64,000 nt of DNA from assembly GCA_015499985.1 (NCBI GenBank), contig JAAAUF010000049.1, forward strand, positions 20,725-84,724, read 5' to 3'. The translations under genes were made by a program, and so were the position numbers. The stretch's first letter is position 1; each line of letters opens with the position of its first letter. Source of the DNA: Haplosporangium gracile. Lineage: Eukaryota; Mortierellomycota; Mortierellomycetes; Mortierellales; Mortierellaceae. Shown piece by piece: positions 46,241 to 58,652 of this stretch. The notes beneath the pieces were generated by a model that was not told where the DNA came from, did no database searches, and saw nothing but the letters and a program-made list of their open reading frames with translations.

Positions 46241-48211
46241 ATGCGCGTCTCGATTCTCACCGACCAGGGTGATCTCCACACCATCGAAGTCGACTCCCAA
46301 ATGGAACTCGAAAACATCAAGGCTCTCCTTGAAGCAGATGTGAGCTACTTTGTCAGCACGCACTCCCATTACACAAACAAAAGTTCTTGTTACGCCACTC
46401 ATTTCAAAACAATAAAAGACTGACCATGCTCCTGCCACTCATTCTTTTCACAAAAACAGTGCAGCATCCCAGCTGAGGAACAAGCTCTCTTTCACAACGA
46501 GGTCGAACTCCAGGACCCCAAATCGACACTGGAGGGCAATAACGTGGCTCCCGATGATATTTTGACCCTGCGCCGCCGCATCAAGAAGCCAAGGATGACC
46601 AACATTGCCTCTGTCGGCGCCGGAGCCGGTTCTCGGCCAGCGATCCGTCCAGGCCAGATCGCGCAAGGTGGTGGAGACCCTCACGACGCAGAACAAATCC
46701 GCCAGCACATTCTCAGCAACCCAAGCGTGCTTCGTCAGCTTCAGGGGGTAAGAACAAAAAACAATCAAAACATGTCGCAGCGCCTGCAAGCAGCCAGGAA
46801 TAATAACAGACGGCAAGTATGGCAAAGGTTTGATATGTTTGACTGATGTGAAAGTATTCCACTTATACTTTATTCGACGACAATAGAACCAGCCAGAGTT
46901 GGCGGAGGCAGCCCAGAATGACCCCAACCGGTTCCATGAAATGATCCGGGAGTTGGAAGTGCAGCGACGCAGCGCAGAGATGGCCCGCATGCAGGAAATT
47001 GTAAGTTGCCTGCCTTTTCTTTTTCTCACACGCCTTTTACTCCGCCCTATTTCCCTGTGCTTTCCCTGCCGAATGAACCTAATATAAAGCTCTTACTTTC
47101 TCTGATAATAGAACCAACTGAACGCAGACCCGTTCGACATGGAGGCGCAGAGAAGAATTGAGGAGGCCATTCGTTTGGAAAACGTGGCTGCCAACATGGA
47201 AGCCGCAATGGAGCATAACCCCGAGTCGTTCGGACGTGTGACAATGCTTTATATCGACGCCGAGGTCAATGGACACCCCGTCAAGGCTTTTGTCGATTCT
47301 GGAGCCCAAGCAACCATTAGTAAGTCAGGACTGCAAGCTATCTTACGCTGCGTTTTTCAGGAGGACCCTTTCTTCCGTCCTAAAGGACGCTGTAAAGGAC
47401 GAGTACACTTACGTAATCGCCATTTTTCCCAATGCAATAGTGAGCCCCGAGTGCGCAGAGGCTTGTGGTATCATGCGCCTAGTCGATACTCGGTTTGCCG
47501 GTATTGCTCGTGGAGTGGGTGTTGCCAAGATCCTGGGAAGAGTTCACAGTGCTCAGATTCGGGTCGGCAAGACTCTTTTTTTGGCGTGCTCTTTCACCAT
47601 TATGGAGGGCAAGGGTGTCGATTTGCTCTTTGGACTGGACATGTTGAAGCGACACCAGGCCTCGATTGATCTCAAGAAGGACTGCCTCATCATTAACAAC
47701 CACGAGATTCGCTTCTTGTCCGAGCACGAGTTACCCAGCAGCGCCAAGGACAGCTCTGATCTGACCCCCGAGGAATTGGCGTCTATCGGTGGTGCCAAGG
47801 CCGACGCCGCAGCCGCAGCTACTTCTTCTAGCTCGAGCTCCTCAGCACTCGCTGCAACGAATACTTTTGGATCTGGTTCTACAACGCCAGCACCAGCAAC
47901 TGCCCCCGTGGCTGCTCCTGTCGCTGCTCCTGTCGCTACCCCAGTTCGTGCATCGACACCAGCCACCCCTGCTCAACCAGCTGGTGAGTAACCTTCCTTT
48001 CTTGTTACTCTTTTGTTTAACTGCGTCTGAAGGACTTTGAGGACTCAAAGCTAACGCATTCTACACTGTAAACTAATTAGGTGGGCGCCCAACTTTCCCT
48101 GAAAAGGATATTGAGACATTGATGGGACTGGGAGCCTCTCGAGAACAGGTTGTCTCTGCTCTTGAAGCAGCAGGGGGCAACGTAGACTTTGCAGCAAGCT
48201 TTTTATTCTAG
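46241..48211 (+). CDS. DDI1: Ubiquitin shuttle and aspartic protease Ddi1
   Basis: Six exons (46241-46339, 46460-46747, 46887-47000, 47112-47319, 47441-47983, 48081-48211) join in phase to 460 residues. Ddi1 links ubiquitylated proteins to the proteasome and carries a retroviral-type aspartic protease. All three domains are present. The ubiquitin-like domain spans 1-75 ([20 protein letters not shown]). A helical region follows ([20 protein letters not shown]). The protease is at about 205-345, with the active-site motif [12 protein letters not shown] rebuilt across the fourth junction, then [20 protein letters not shown] and [19 protein letters not shown]. The C-terminal UBA is at 420-460 ([20 protein letters not shown]). 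The catalytic Asp is intact. The Ala/Pro/Thr linker before the UBA contains short [12 protein letters not shown] repeats. Converges on the WD40 gene 158 bp downstream. Confidence 0.94.
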
Positions 48212-48369
48212 ACTGTATGCGAGTTACTACGACTGACTGAATACATTACAAAAAGCATACGTAACTCAAATTACAACTGTCTTCTGCGAGCGATAGCAAT
48301 AGAGGCAGATTTATTGCAAAGCACCTTGGGATATGTACAACTTTTGAGTAAGATCTTGCGAAACCCTGC

Positions 48370-51120
48370 TCAGAAGTAAAGTGGATCGAACTGGTTGTTT
48401 TTGTTTCCACCCCACGCTGGGTGAGCTTTCTCAAACTCCAGTAGTGACCTACGCGAAACGCGAACACACATATTAGTCGACATACTTTTTCTAACGCATG
48501 GAAAAAAGAAACATGCGACACTCCAAAAAAAAATTAGCTACTCACGAGAAGTCAATCGACGAGACGCCAATGTATAGGCCTTCGCCGTCGGGTGTGAAGC
48601 TGATTCCAGAGATGTCACCGACAAAGTCAATCTTTTGCGCCTGAGAGTAGTCTGTCGTCGTGTCGACAATATGGACATAGTGGCGGTCCTCTATTTTCAA
48701 ATGACAATAACCACGTATTGTTCTCCAGTCAGGACAATATCAGTTGACTCTCACAATCATTCAAAAAAACACAAAAGAATAGCGATGCCAGATAGAGCAC
48801 TAAACAGCATACCGGCCATAGCAAGGTACCGTCCGCAACTAGAGTAACGCAGGGACCGGACAGACTCCTGGACGTCCCGACTCAGGGTATGAACAGGGTT
48901 TGTCAACATCCTGGTGTCAAAGATACACGTCGATCGGTCGTCATTTCCGGTAGCCAGCATCCTGGAATCGGGCGACCACGCAACAGAGAAGGAATAACGT
49001 TGATGTCCCTTGAGAGTAGCAATTTTTTCTCGCGAGTTCACGCTCATGACATGTCCTTCCATTTCGTCTCCTACGACCGCAAGCATATGGCCATCGGGGC
49101 TTTGTGAAGCAAACTAAAAGTCACAGGCATAAGAGAAATGGTGGCCAATAAGTATACGTTTCAGTTATGATGAATGTGGTAAAGAAAGCAAAACTAAAGA
49201 CGTGGGAGAATAAGGAAAAGGGATTTTGTATTTACGTTGATGTACGCCGAAGTCGGGAATGTTACTGACACTTGCAGGGTTGCCAGATCCAAGCATCGCA
49301 GTTGATGATCAACATGGTCGTTCGATGACATGTACGCTATCGGATCTATGTGAGACATAGGCATAGGCAAAGGTAATGTTAGCCAGACTGGTAAATGATA
49401 TCGCCTTGCCTTCTGACAATTGTTACAACTGGTCGCATTGAACAAATGACATACTGCCTGTCCTGGAACGCGTAATTTCGATGCCATTGACCTCAAGATA
49501 ATGCACAGTCGTGAACGAATCAAAGACGGGGTTATCACAGGTCTGTAGGTTCATGAACGTAAATGATCCATCTTCTCCACCGACCATCAGGTACTCGTCC
49601 ATTGCTGCAATGGTCGTGATATTGTGGGGTACCCGCGAATGAAGATTTTTTAAAGGTCGACCGAGGACTGCTTTGGATGACCGACGCTGTGGTGACCAAT
49701 GCTTAATAGTGTTGTCATCTAGGAATGTAAGAAAGGTGGGCCGCGTGGTTAAAACTCCGCGTGGAATAAGTTGCCAGTATTCAGATTCTATGCCTCGGAT
49801 GGGGGTCCATGCAATTGTGGTAGAATCGTCCAAGTCGCTTACGAAGATAGTAGACGTCGTTCTTGCTGGTAGCGTAGACCAAGTTCCGTAGCTGAGGGTG
49901 GTGATGACTGCAGTGAACGTTTGTGTCCGTATATCTGAATCTGTAAAACTCGTTTCCATCGTAGTTGATCACGTCGCGATTCTATTAGAATTGGGCGCAA
50001 AGATGTCTATGTTAAATATTGAAGGTGCAAAAAAGATTAAGGAGTAATCGTCAACGATCCATTCAAACGATTCATTCCGCTGTTTCTTTGTGCATTACCT
50101 CAACAAGAGGAGGGAGTTTATCATAGAACGGATACAAGTACGCGGGCGCTCTGAGACTACCTCGAACAAGGGGCAAGAAGCAAAAACAGGTCAGCTTAAG
50201 AAACTAGATATTAACAGTATCTTAGCGCCAAACACTTGAAAGGAGTCGCTGTGCACTTACTGGTCTCTGTTATCGCGAAACGCTTGTTTGCCACGTTCAC
50301 CTTCTCGCCAACTGATTCCTTGCTAGTTGTTTAGGCATCCATGAAGCAACAGCAAGAGAAATAACAAAGACACTTAGCACTTCTTGCCCTTGATCCTTGT
50401 ATACGACGTACGGAGGTACACTTACACTAAACCGTACACCACAATGGCAAATTCAATAAAAGACTAAAAGGAACAATAGGGCTTACCATATCTGTTCGAC
50501 CCTTCTGCACGTCATGCTGTTCGACAATGGTTTGCCGTGCTGTGATCAGGCTCCTCACGGGGCAGATGTGATGTTTGTGATAGGGCTATCATTTCATACC
50601 ATACACCAGACACGCAAACAAGCAAACAAAGCAATCGAAGACAGTAGCAAGAGAGAGAGACAAAGAAGGGAAGTGAGCATCATTGTCCCAGCTGGATAAA
50701 GGAAAATTCACATGATTCAGACCTCTTTGTTGTGAGAACAAACTAGAGGAGAGACACACACGCGCGCATCCTTACGTTGAAAAACATAGAATCTACTCCT
50801 CCTTCGCTGACAAGGAGACTCTGATCGTTGAAGACTGCGTCGATGAGTTCATCTATTAACGGTTGGGTCGATAGGAAAAGAAAGCGAGTTAGGACTCCAG
50901 GAAGCGCAGTGGCTGTTGGATTACGGGTACAACAGTGAGAGTAGAAGGTTAGGCTGATGGCAAGGTTGAGTGTAGAGGCAGAAGGGGTGAAGGAGAAAGG
51001 TTGACGGTTTTTGTTGAAAGGAACAAGGGGGAGAGAAGGGTATGGTGGCGTACCGAGGTCGGGCAGAACGGTGCCTTCCATGGTGAAGGCGCTGTTGAAG
51101 GACAAGGCGTCGTTATCCAT
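48370..51120 (-). CDS. WD40-repeat protein of unknown role
   Basis: Eleven exons join in phase (51120-51054, 50852-50776, 50516-50487, 50322-50261, 50150-50099, 49981-49843, 49787-49455, 49345-49236, 49113-48813, 48690-48546, 48448-48370), giving 464 residues. An acidic N-terminal segment (MDNDALSFNSAFTMEGTVLP) leads into a conserved-looking pre-propeller motif (ISWREGERGKQAFRDNR, LRNLVYATSKNDVYYL). About seven beta-propeller blades follow, including DEYLMVGGEDGSFTFMNLQ, SPDGHMLAVVGDE, FSVAWSPDSRMLATGNDDRS and VRSLRYSSCGRYLAMAE. It ends in LEFEKAHPAWGGNKNNQFDP. This organisation resembles a group of uncharacterised fungal and plant WD40 proteins. It shares a promoter region with the Swd1 gene. 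Confidence 0.85.
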
Positions 51121-51501
51121 GCTTTTTTCGTATGTGTGTATGCGGTGATTAGACAGAAGAAGGGGTGCGAGGGAAAGAGCAATGAAGAGAGAGAACGGGT
51201 GTTGGGAAGTAGGGTGCGAGTATAATATGAGTAGAAGAGGAAGAGGAGTGGGTTGCCTTGGATGGCCAAAGGGAAATAAAGAAAGGGTCAAACACAGGGA
51301 ACAAAGGAGAGTCAAGGGCGTGACTTGTCTCGGTCGTAATTGGGCGCATTAATGGTCTGCTGTAGATGCAACATTAAGACATACCTAGCGTGACACACCT
51401 GGCTTTGACAGGGACTAAAAGGGACTCTTCTTTTTTTTTGCTTTCCTTTTTGTCTTCTTTCATTAACCCTCACTCTCACCCTTTTAATTGGACCGGCCGC
51501 A
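51121..51501. promoter_or_regulatory. Shared promoter region of the WD40 gene and SWD1
   Basis: 381 bp between divergent start codons. No clear TATA element. A T-run at 51430-51438 is flanked by mixed sequence. Bidirectional function is inferred from arrangement. Confidence 0.45.
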
Positions 51502-54089
51502 ATGAACTTGGAATTGCTTGGTACGAACAACATCCTTCAACTAAACTCCCATTCAGTGGACTAATCTCACCTGCACACACATACGTTCACACACATCGAC
51601 TGACAGAAGAAAAGGGAAACAAACGCGTCTCAACAGTAGAATTGACCCTGCTCACCCTTGTTCTTTCTATTCGACTCGACTCCGCGTTTGATATACAAAG
51701 ACCCTTTTGAGCAGGACTTTCCAGAGGTCATCGAAGATACGCTGGAGGATGGTCCAGCCGTAAGAGTCAAGTTCAACCGTCGAGGCACCCTTCTGGCAGC
51801 AGGCTGCACAGACGGAACCATTGTCGTCTGGGACTTTGACACCCGAGGCGTCTCCCGGTCGTTGTTCGGCCATGTCAAAACAATCACCAGCCTCAGGTAA
51901 AGGAATTTTCCGTCTTATTGGCCCTACTTGAAGCTGTGATCCAGTATCTGCGAATACCTGTGTTTTTATCTGCATCGTGGTTTGCGCTAATTATTTTGCA
52001 TTTTTCGACAATCAACAATTAGCTGGTCGCGCAATGGCCGATATCTTTTGTCATCATCAATGGACTGGAGCTGTATTGTATGGGATTTGCTAACGGGCTC
52101 GAAGAAACACACCATCCGGTTCGACACTCCAGTACTCAATGCACAGTTCCATCCAAAGAATAAGTGAGTTTTCGCCGCAAAGATCTAGAGCTATGACTGA
52201 AGAGCCTCCATCCTTGATCGATCTTATATTTATATTTTCTCTGCTCATCTTCAAACAACATGCTGTAGTTTTGTATTCATTGCGGCATTATTCCAGGGGG
52301 AACCAGTGTTAGTCGACTTTTCAAATGGAATCCAGCAATCACCTATACTCAAGGATGCAAGCGCAGTGGCGAATGGGAAGGGAGCTGGTTCAGCCGACAC
52401 GGTGACAACTGCTAGCACTGCACAATCCCGATGGACAATGGTAGTCACCTTTGACAAGTACGGGAAGAAAATCTACACAGGATCAAATCGTGGATATATC
52501 AACATCATCGATACCGAGACCCGGACCGTAAGTTTACTTGCACCACCTCAGCTACTCGATGAGCTTGGAAGGCACATTGTTGTTCATGAACTGATCTTCA
52601 AGCACTTGCATCCTTACTTTTTAGATGTTATATGAAATTCGCCCAACAGTGAGCGCCATCAAAAATATCCAGTTTAGCAGGAGGGGGAAGTAAGTTATGT
52701 GCCTCTCTTCTACCCTCAAACCGCCGTTCGTTCGTTTCCCATTTACCTATTCTCCAACTCTCGTTATCCTGTAGAGAAATGGTGGTGAATGCCAATGATA
52801 GGATCATCCGCTTATTTGCAACACGGGACGATGGACCACCAGATCAACTACACAAATTCCAAGACTTGGTCAACAAGATTCACTGGAATCAGTGCTGTCT
52901 CTCCAGCGACTCGGACTATGTCATTGGAGGATCTGCTCATCAGGCGGAGCACAACATTTTCATCTGGGACAGGATCGGCGGCAACCTTGTCAAGATTTTG
53001 GAAGGCCCCAAAGAGCCACTGGAAGATTTGACAGTAAGTGCGATCCACACTTTTCTTGATCGACAATTGGAACGGACACAAGGGTTGGTGTATGAAAAGT
53101 TGACACAGTTGGCATTTATGCTAACATCTTTTCTTCTTCGCAATGATTGCAGTGGCATCCTATACGACCCATCGTCGCCTCGGTGTCAAGCTACGGAACG
53201 ATTCACATTTGGGCAACCAACTATCAGGAGAACTGGAGTGCATTTGCTCCTGACTTTAAGGAGCTTGAGGAGAATATCGACTATGAAGAGCGCGAAGACG
53301 AGTTCGACATCGTAAGGATCCAATTTAAGACTTTTCAATGCAGCTAAAATTGCATTCTTTTCTATAAGTCCTTTCATTAATTCGACGGAAATGTACTTAA
53401 CACGAATTAATTAGGTGCCGGAAGAAGAGGCCTCGAAACGAAGACACGACGACGAGGATGTCATCATTGACGTGACGACTATCGAGAAGGCAAATCCGTA
53501 CAACGATTCCGACAGCGAAGACGGCGAGGAAGAAACGTTCTACCTCCCACTTCTACCTAGCAATCAGCAGGACGAGGAACTTTTGCACACCAAACACCAC
53601 CACCGGCACAGTCGCCCCCGCACCACCGCCATTCACCGACATAGCAGCCAACACGGTGGTCGGGATCGTCACGATAGTCATCACACGCACTCAAAACAGG
53701 ATTCTGGCAGTAATAACATTAATAACTCATCTACGAGCCATCATCATACCAGAGATGGTGGTGCCGACTCGGCTGTAGATTCTTACAAGGACGGCAACCA
53801 CCACCAGCGGAGACGGGATCACAAAGACCGCGACCATAGTAGTCATGCCAATGACAAGATTTCCTCGTCGTCTTCATCCTCTAAACCAAAAAAGCGGTCG
53901 GACGAGTACTATGACCACCAAGACAGTGGACGTGACTATGAAAACGGTCATCTTGACCATAGCGGTGGTCATGACCGCAGCTCTGGAAACGGATACGACC
54001 GAGATCAGCAGAGTCAGCAACAACAGCACTCACGGCGCAAACTAGAGGACCCTCAGTCGCACTCTCGTAGCATCAAAAGGCAGCGGTGA
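51502..54089 (+). CDS. SWD1: COMPASS complex subunit Swd1 (RbBP5 orthologue)
   Basis: Eight exons join in phase (51502-51520, 51701-51896, 52023-52163, 52269-52527, 52625-52689, 52775-53033, 53153-53311, 53415-54089), giving 590 residues. Swd1 is a core WD40 subunit of the Set1/COMPASS histone H3K4 methyltransferase. The tiny first exon rebuilds the family start MNLELLDPFEQDFPEVIE. Blades follow: VKFNRRGTLLAAGCTDGTIV, WSRNGRYLLSSSMDWSCIVW, VVTFDKYGKKIYTGSNRGYI, SSDSDYVIGGSAHQAEHNIF, WHPIRPIVASVSSYGTIHIW. The family hinge LEENIDYEEREDEFDIVPEE comes next, the region that in RbBP5 contacts Ash2 and the nucleosome. The last 200 residues are a His/Ser/Arg/Asp-rich disordered tail, longer than in yeast. 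Confidence 0.93.
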
Positions 54090-54271
54090 AAAGAACACTG
54101 TCTTTTGATCCATGAATGCAAATTGCAAGTTTCTCACAAGTAATAAAAAGAAAAAAGCGAAAACAGCGAACATGCCTTTTGCTCATTGCCACCAATTTAA
54201 GCTCTTTTTCCATAATTTTATTTAAATGGGAGATGCGATGTTGAAAAATGACAAAAAAAAAAATAGCACAA

Positions 54272-57066
54272 TTAACCAACAGGCCCCTCCTCGGTATCAA
54301 ATGGATGTTGTGAGGATGAAGAGGAAAGCGAGGTCAATCCTGTTGCTTGTTTCTGTGCCGCCGCTGCCGTCTGATCTTCCTCATCCACCTCCTCTTCCAT
54401 CTCATCAATCTTCTCAACCAATCGGTGAAGACCACCAGCCACAACAGCCCCCAATAACAGCGACTCTTCAGCTGCGGCGACAGCTGCTTCCTGACGCTCC
54501 TTCTCCAATTCCTTGGCCATTTCGAGCGCAATTTGCTTGTCTAAGTGAGATCCTTCGCGCTGCATTCCCCCAGACTTGACTGTGATACGCGTCGGCATCT
54601 CCCAGGGCGTCGATCCGACATATCTTCTGGCAGAATACAAATGAGGCGGCTCAAAATCTTCCTCCTCCGAGACATGCGACGGTGCGGCAGCTCTTTGGGA
54701 CCATGACGCAGCGGTGTCCTGAATCTTTTGTTCCTGCTGGTTCTTTTCTTGGTCCCGACGGTGGTTGATCGCCGAGAAGGGCTGGCGATGTTTCCGGAGT
54801 CGGTCCTGACGGTCATCGTTATCGTGTTCCTCCTCCAAAAGCATAAGCGGGTCAACAATCAATGTTACCGGAGTGGCACCGAGCAAAGGCTGTGCGGACG
54901 ACGACGACACATCCCTAAAAGACCCTACAAGTCCAGAGGTAGGTGCGCGTTGGGCGTGGGCACTGCTGCCTCCATTGGTTTCAAAAATGACCTCAGCGCC
55001 GTAGGCCCTTGAAAGCCTCCGCTGGAGCATCGCAGCCGCTGGGGAAGATCCTGGTGGCATGGCCAGGGAATTGGCGATGGCAGATGTCCGTGCTGGTGGG
55101 GGTGGGAGCTGACTGGCGACTCGTGGTTGGATTTGAATAGGAAGGGACGTGCCAAAGAAGGCTGCGGGTGCTGCTGATGAAGCATCATCATCGTCCTCGT
55201 CGTCCTCCGAATCAAAATCGGCCGAAGAGTCATTCAAATTCCGCCTGTGAGCCTCAAGTCCCTTTTGACGCTTCAGGTAGTTGGCACGGAGAGAGCCAAC
55301 GACCATTCCTGACTTTGCCGGAATGGAAGACGAGACTTTGATAGAAATACCATGTCCATTCGTTGATGGTCCAGCTTCGTCATCTTCATTAGAACTCTCG
55401 TCCTGGTCATCGTCAATTTCGTCGCTCAGTCCTCCGATCGCCTCGTCGTCAAAGCCCAGCTCTTCGTCAAGGTCAAAGACGACACCTTCGTCATCATCTT
55501 CGTCAGCGTCGCCTATGTATGAACGATGCCAATGAAATTTTAAACAAAGTTAATAAATTAATTCAAGGTAATCAAATACTTCTGAAAGCATCGGCAATAA
55601 CGTGCGTGGAAAAGGCCTTCTTACCATCCAAGTCAGAATACTCGTCTTTTACTGGTTCCACGATCGATACACTCCTGATATCGTCGGCAATGGTGACTTT
55701 CTTCTTGGACTTTGTTGTCGGAGATCCAGGAACATCGGCAGAGTCGCCCGATTCTGGTAATGCTTGAGAAGTGCTCAAAGGCGTCCGCTCAGTAACCGCA
55801 TTTGCCGTCGTGTTGTTCAATGTCAGCTCAGCCATTGCGTCCGTCGTCGAGGGTGCAGGTGCCAAGCTCTGTCGTCGCAAACTGTTGGAGGCTAGCCGAT
55901 GGTCAAATTCCCTGAACTGAAGCGACATTGCGGCGTCCGAGATTGAAGCCTTTCTTTTATCCAAGAACGAGCTATGGGCTCCATCGACCCGAGAAGCGCT
56001 TGTCAGTCGAATGGGGAGTGTGTTGGGCATATCGAATGGGTGGGTACCATTGGCATTCAGTGAACCATCTGCACCACCACTGCCAGGATCACTCGTAGCG
56101 AGCGAAGAAGCTGACGGGGGAGAGGCCACACAATCTTGGATCCTAGCCCAAAGACGTTCCTTGTCACGCCGGGTGTTTTCTATTGACTGCTTCAGGGCCA
56201 TCAACTGTTGAGATTTATATGCCTCGATCCTGGCTTCGGTGCGCTGTTGCTGAGCATTCAGGTTAACCTCCAGCTCCTGATCCAGTATGGACTTTACTTT
56301 CTCCAAATGTGGTTTATAGGATGCTTCCGATTGTTGGTTCCGAGGGGCGATTGATGTTGCTGACAAAGGCTGGTCCAGAGTAAAAGTTACAGTTTGGGTT
56401 TCGGTGGGTGAGAGTGTAGAGGGAGCAAGGACCAGTCGGAAGGCCATTGAGTAATGTGGGTTGGTAAGGAGCGCAGCGATATCTTGGCCAGTGACAATCC
56501 CCTTTGATGGCACAACGATGCCATTGGAGGGTGAAAAGGGCACAGAACTGGCTACAAAGATAAGAGAGGTTGACTCGAGTTGGACAGAGTCGATATCGGA
56601 CTGGAAGGTATAGACATCGTGGTCGCAATTAGCGCAGCGAACGATGACCTGATTCTTGGATATTGAGAGACTGCATAGTATTTTTTGCTCCTAAGACCGA
56701 GAGGAATAGACAGAGAAAGAGAAGGAAGCCATGGTCAAGTCAGGCATTGTTCGTATCGGTGTGCAAGACTCTTCTTTTCTCGGATCAAGGACAATATATA
56801 TCCGCGCGTAGAAACAGGATGAAAAAAAGGAGTGGGTGGGAAACCCCAGTTTGTTGAGGAAGTTGTGTCTAGCGTCTTACCACCGACACTCCAGCAAGAC
56901 CGAGCTGGAGCTCTTTCCCTGCGAGGGACGAGTGTTCCTCGGGGACGGTAGCGAGATGTAGCTTGACGTTGAGGCATGGACAGGCAGCGAGCAGTCTGTC
57001 TTGAGCCGTGACGGTGGGTGGCGGTGGTGGTTGTGGATTTGCAGCCGAAGTGGTGGCAGTGGCCAT
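54272..57066 (-). CDS. Unknown conserved-looking protein, 830 residues
   Basis: Exons 57066-56881, 56690-55625 and 55512-54272 join in phase. The N-terminus (residues 25-110) looks folded and includes CPCLNVKLHLATVPEE, then VIVRCANCDHDVYTF, a possible Cys-x-x-Cys element, followed by ALLTNPHYSMAFRLVL. The middle has a coiled stretch (KPHLEKVKSILDQELEVNLN) and a motif LPIRLTSASRVD. The C-terminal half is acidic (DADEDDDEGVVFDLDEELGF), then MVVGSLRANYLKRQKG, LQRRLSRAYGAEVIFETNGG, and a strongly conserved-looking block STPWEMPTRITVKSGGMQRE / ALEMAKELEKERQE. Several short motifs in disordered sequence suggest a scaffold or regulatory protein. I cannot name the family. It converges on SWD1, with 182 bp between the stops. 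Confidence 0.8.
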
Positions 57067-57573
57067 CGAATGTGTCCTGTGCTGTCTCTGTGTGAAAGGG
57101 TGAGTGGGGTACTATGTGCGATGTGAAGTAAAGTGGGGGAGTGCGTATGTGTGTGCAAGAAGGAAGGAGTCAAAGGCGAGTGTGGGGAGTAAATATTGAA
57201 TTCAACGAAAACAAGGATCAACGCCAAAACAACCAAAAGGACGGACAAGGGCATACAAACGCGAGGCAAGTGTTTCATGCAACTCCCATGGGAGAGTTAT
57301 CAAAAAAAAGGAAGAAAAAAGACAGAACCTACGTCACGGCAAATGTGTGTGTGCAGGACAATGGACGCCATAATTCTTATTGGCTGAAGCTATGCAAGAG
57401 ATCTTTCCTAACATAAATCGACATTCACTGTCAATTGACACCATGAAATACTGGAAATCGGTACAAGGCACTCATTTGACACAATACGTTTATTCACTAG
57501 CATTTCGTCCTTCACCGCTCTCATTAAGGCCTTTGACTTGAAGAGAGGCGCTGTGTAACAAGGCTATTGTTTC
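57067..57573. other. Intergenic region
   Basis: 507 bp between two minus-strand genes: promoter of the 830-residue protein gene and 3' region of the next. No gene or distinct motif seen. Confidence 0.5.
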
Positions 57574-58652
57574 CTAAAGGTACTGGAACGAGCACTTTCT
57601 TTTCTTTTTAGTCTTAAGTGCGTTGTAAATCCTCTCAAGGAGGGCTGTTAACTGTGCCTCGCCGTCCTCGAATGCTTGGGTATTCTCGGCCGCTTTGGCC
57701 AATAAATCAGCCTCCCTCTTTTCAGTCCTCTGTCTCTGCAGTAAAAGAAGGAGCTGAGGCGAAAGAATCCTCTCCAAGGAAAAGTTAAGTTTGTTTTCGT
57801 CTGTGGTCGATTCCTCCGAGAGAGATGGGTCGCCCCTATAGCTGATCTCTATGTCGTTGTAGATCCTTGCCACAGGATACATGTGCTTACAAGACTCCTT
57901 TACCGCGTGTAATCACCGCAAGTGCAAGAGTAGAGACATGATAAATCCTCATTTGTGCTAACAGAATACGACTCACTGGGCCCTGAGAAAGATCTGACTA
58001 AAAAACATAATAGAACAGAGTGCGATGCAATAATTTAGAATATGATCACGAAGCCTATTTACCAGCATTGAACGCTTAAGGAGATTGTTTGAAAATGTAA
58101 GTACTTTTTTATGATGAAGCACCTCATCAATCATGTCCTTGGCATCAACAAAGGGTAGTGCCATTGCCTTGGTTTTTCTTGTCGCGGCAGATTCTGAGAG
58201 CGTTATGGGTTGTAGTTCACGACTGATCTTGTAGTATGTGATCCTGAAATCAATGTCCACAGATCCTTGTAATAAAAAAACCAGGCCATCTGGGCATAAA
58301 TCCCTCGTATATCCCAAGTATTGGCTCTTGAAGGGTTTGTGTCAACTTTCTACCAAGTTGTTGGTATTGATATGCTGGTTATTCTAATGTGTGAAATAAG
58401 GTGTAATTATTAGCTGAGTTGTGCTCAACATATACAGAGGTAAAAGCAAACAAGAGCACGTCTCACCTCTCTAAGGTAGAGGATCCATTCGATCAGTTTG
58501 GTTGGCTCCATCCAAGTTCTAATGTACGCGATAAGCTTTTTAGCGTGTCGAAATGACACTTGAAACTTCCTCCTCGCTTCCTGAAGCGTGGCCTCCAAGT
58601 CCGCTTTTCGAACGGCTTTTAAAGAAGGGTGCATCCTGTTACTATCCTCCAT
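57574..58652 (-). CDS. Unknown helical protein, 260 residues
   Basis: Exons 58652-58467, 58326-58063, 57997-57977 and 57885-57574 join in phase (a 21-nt microexon encodes SDLSQGP). The product is mostly alpha-helical: VRKADLEATLQEARRKFQVS, EWILYLRESQYLGYTRDLCP, DAKDMIDEVLHHKKVLTFSN and a C-terminal coil (LLLLLQRQRTEKREADLLAK, LLERIYNALKTKKKRK) ending in a basic tail. No signal peptide or membrane segment. I do not recognise the family; the size and helix content recall small subunits of multiprotein complexes, but that is only an impression. The second intron acceptor (cttcaag) is inferred from phase. The gene lies next to a Fanzor relic. Confidence 0.62.
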
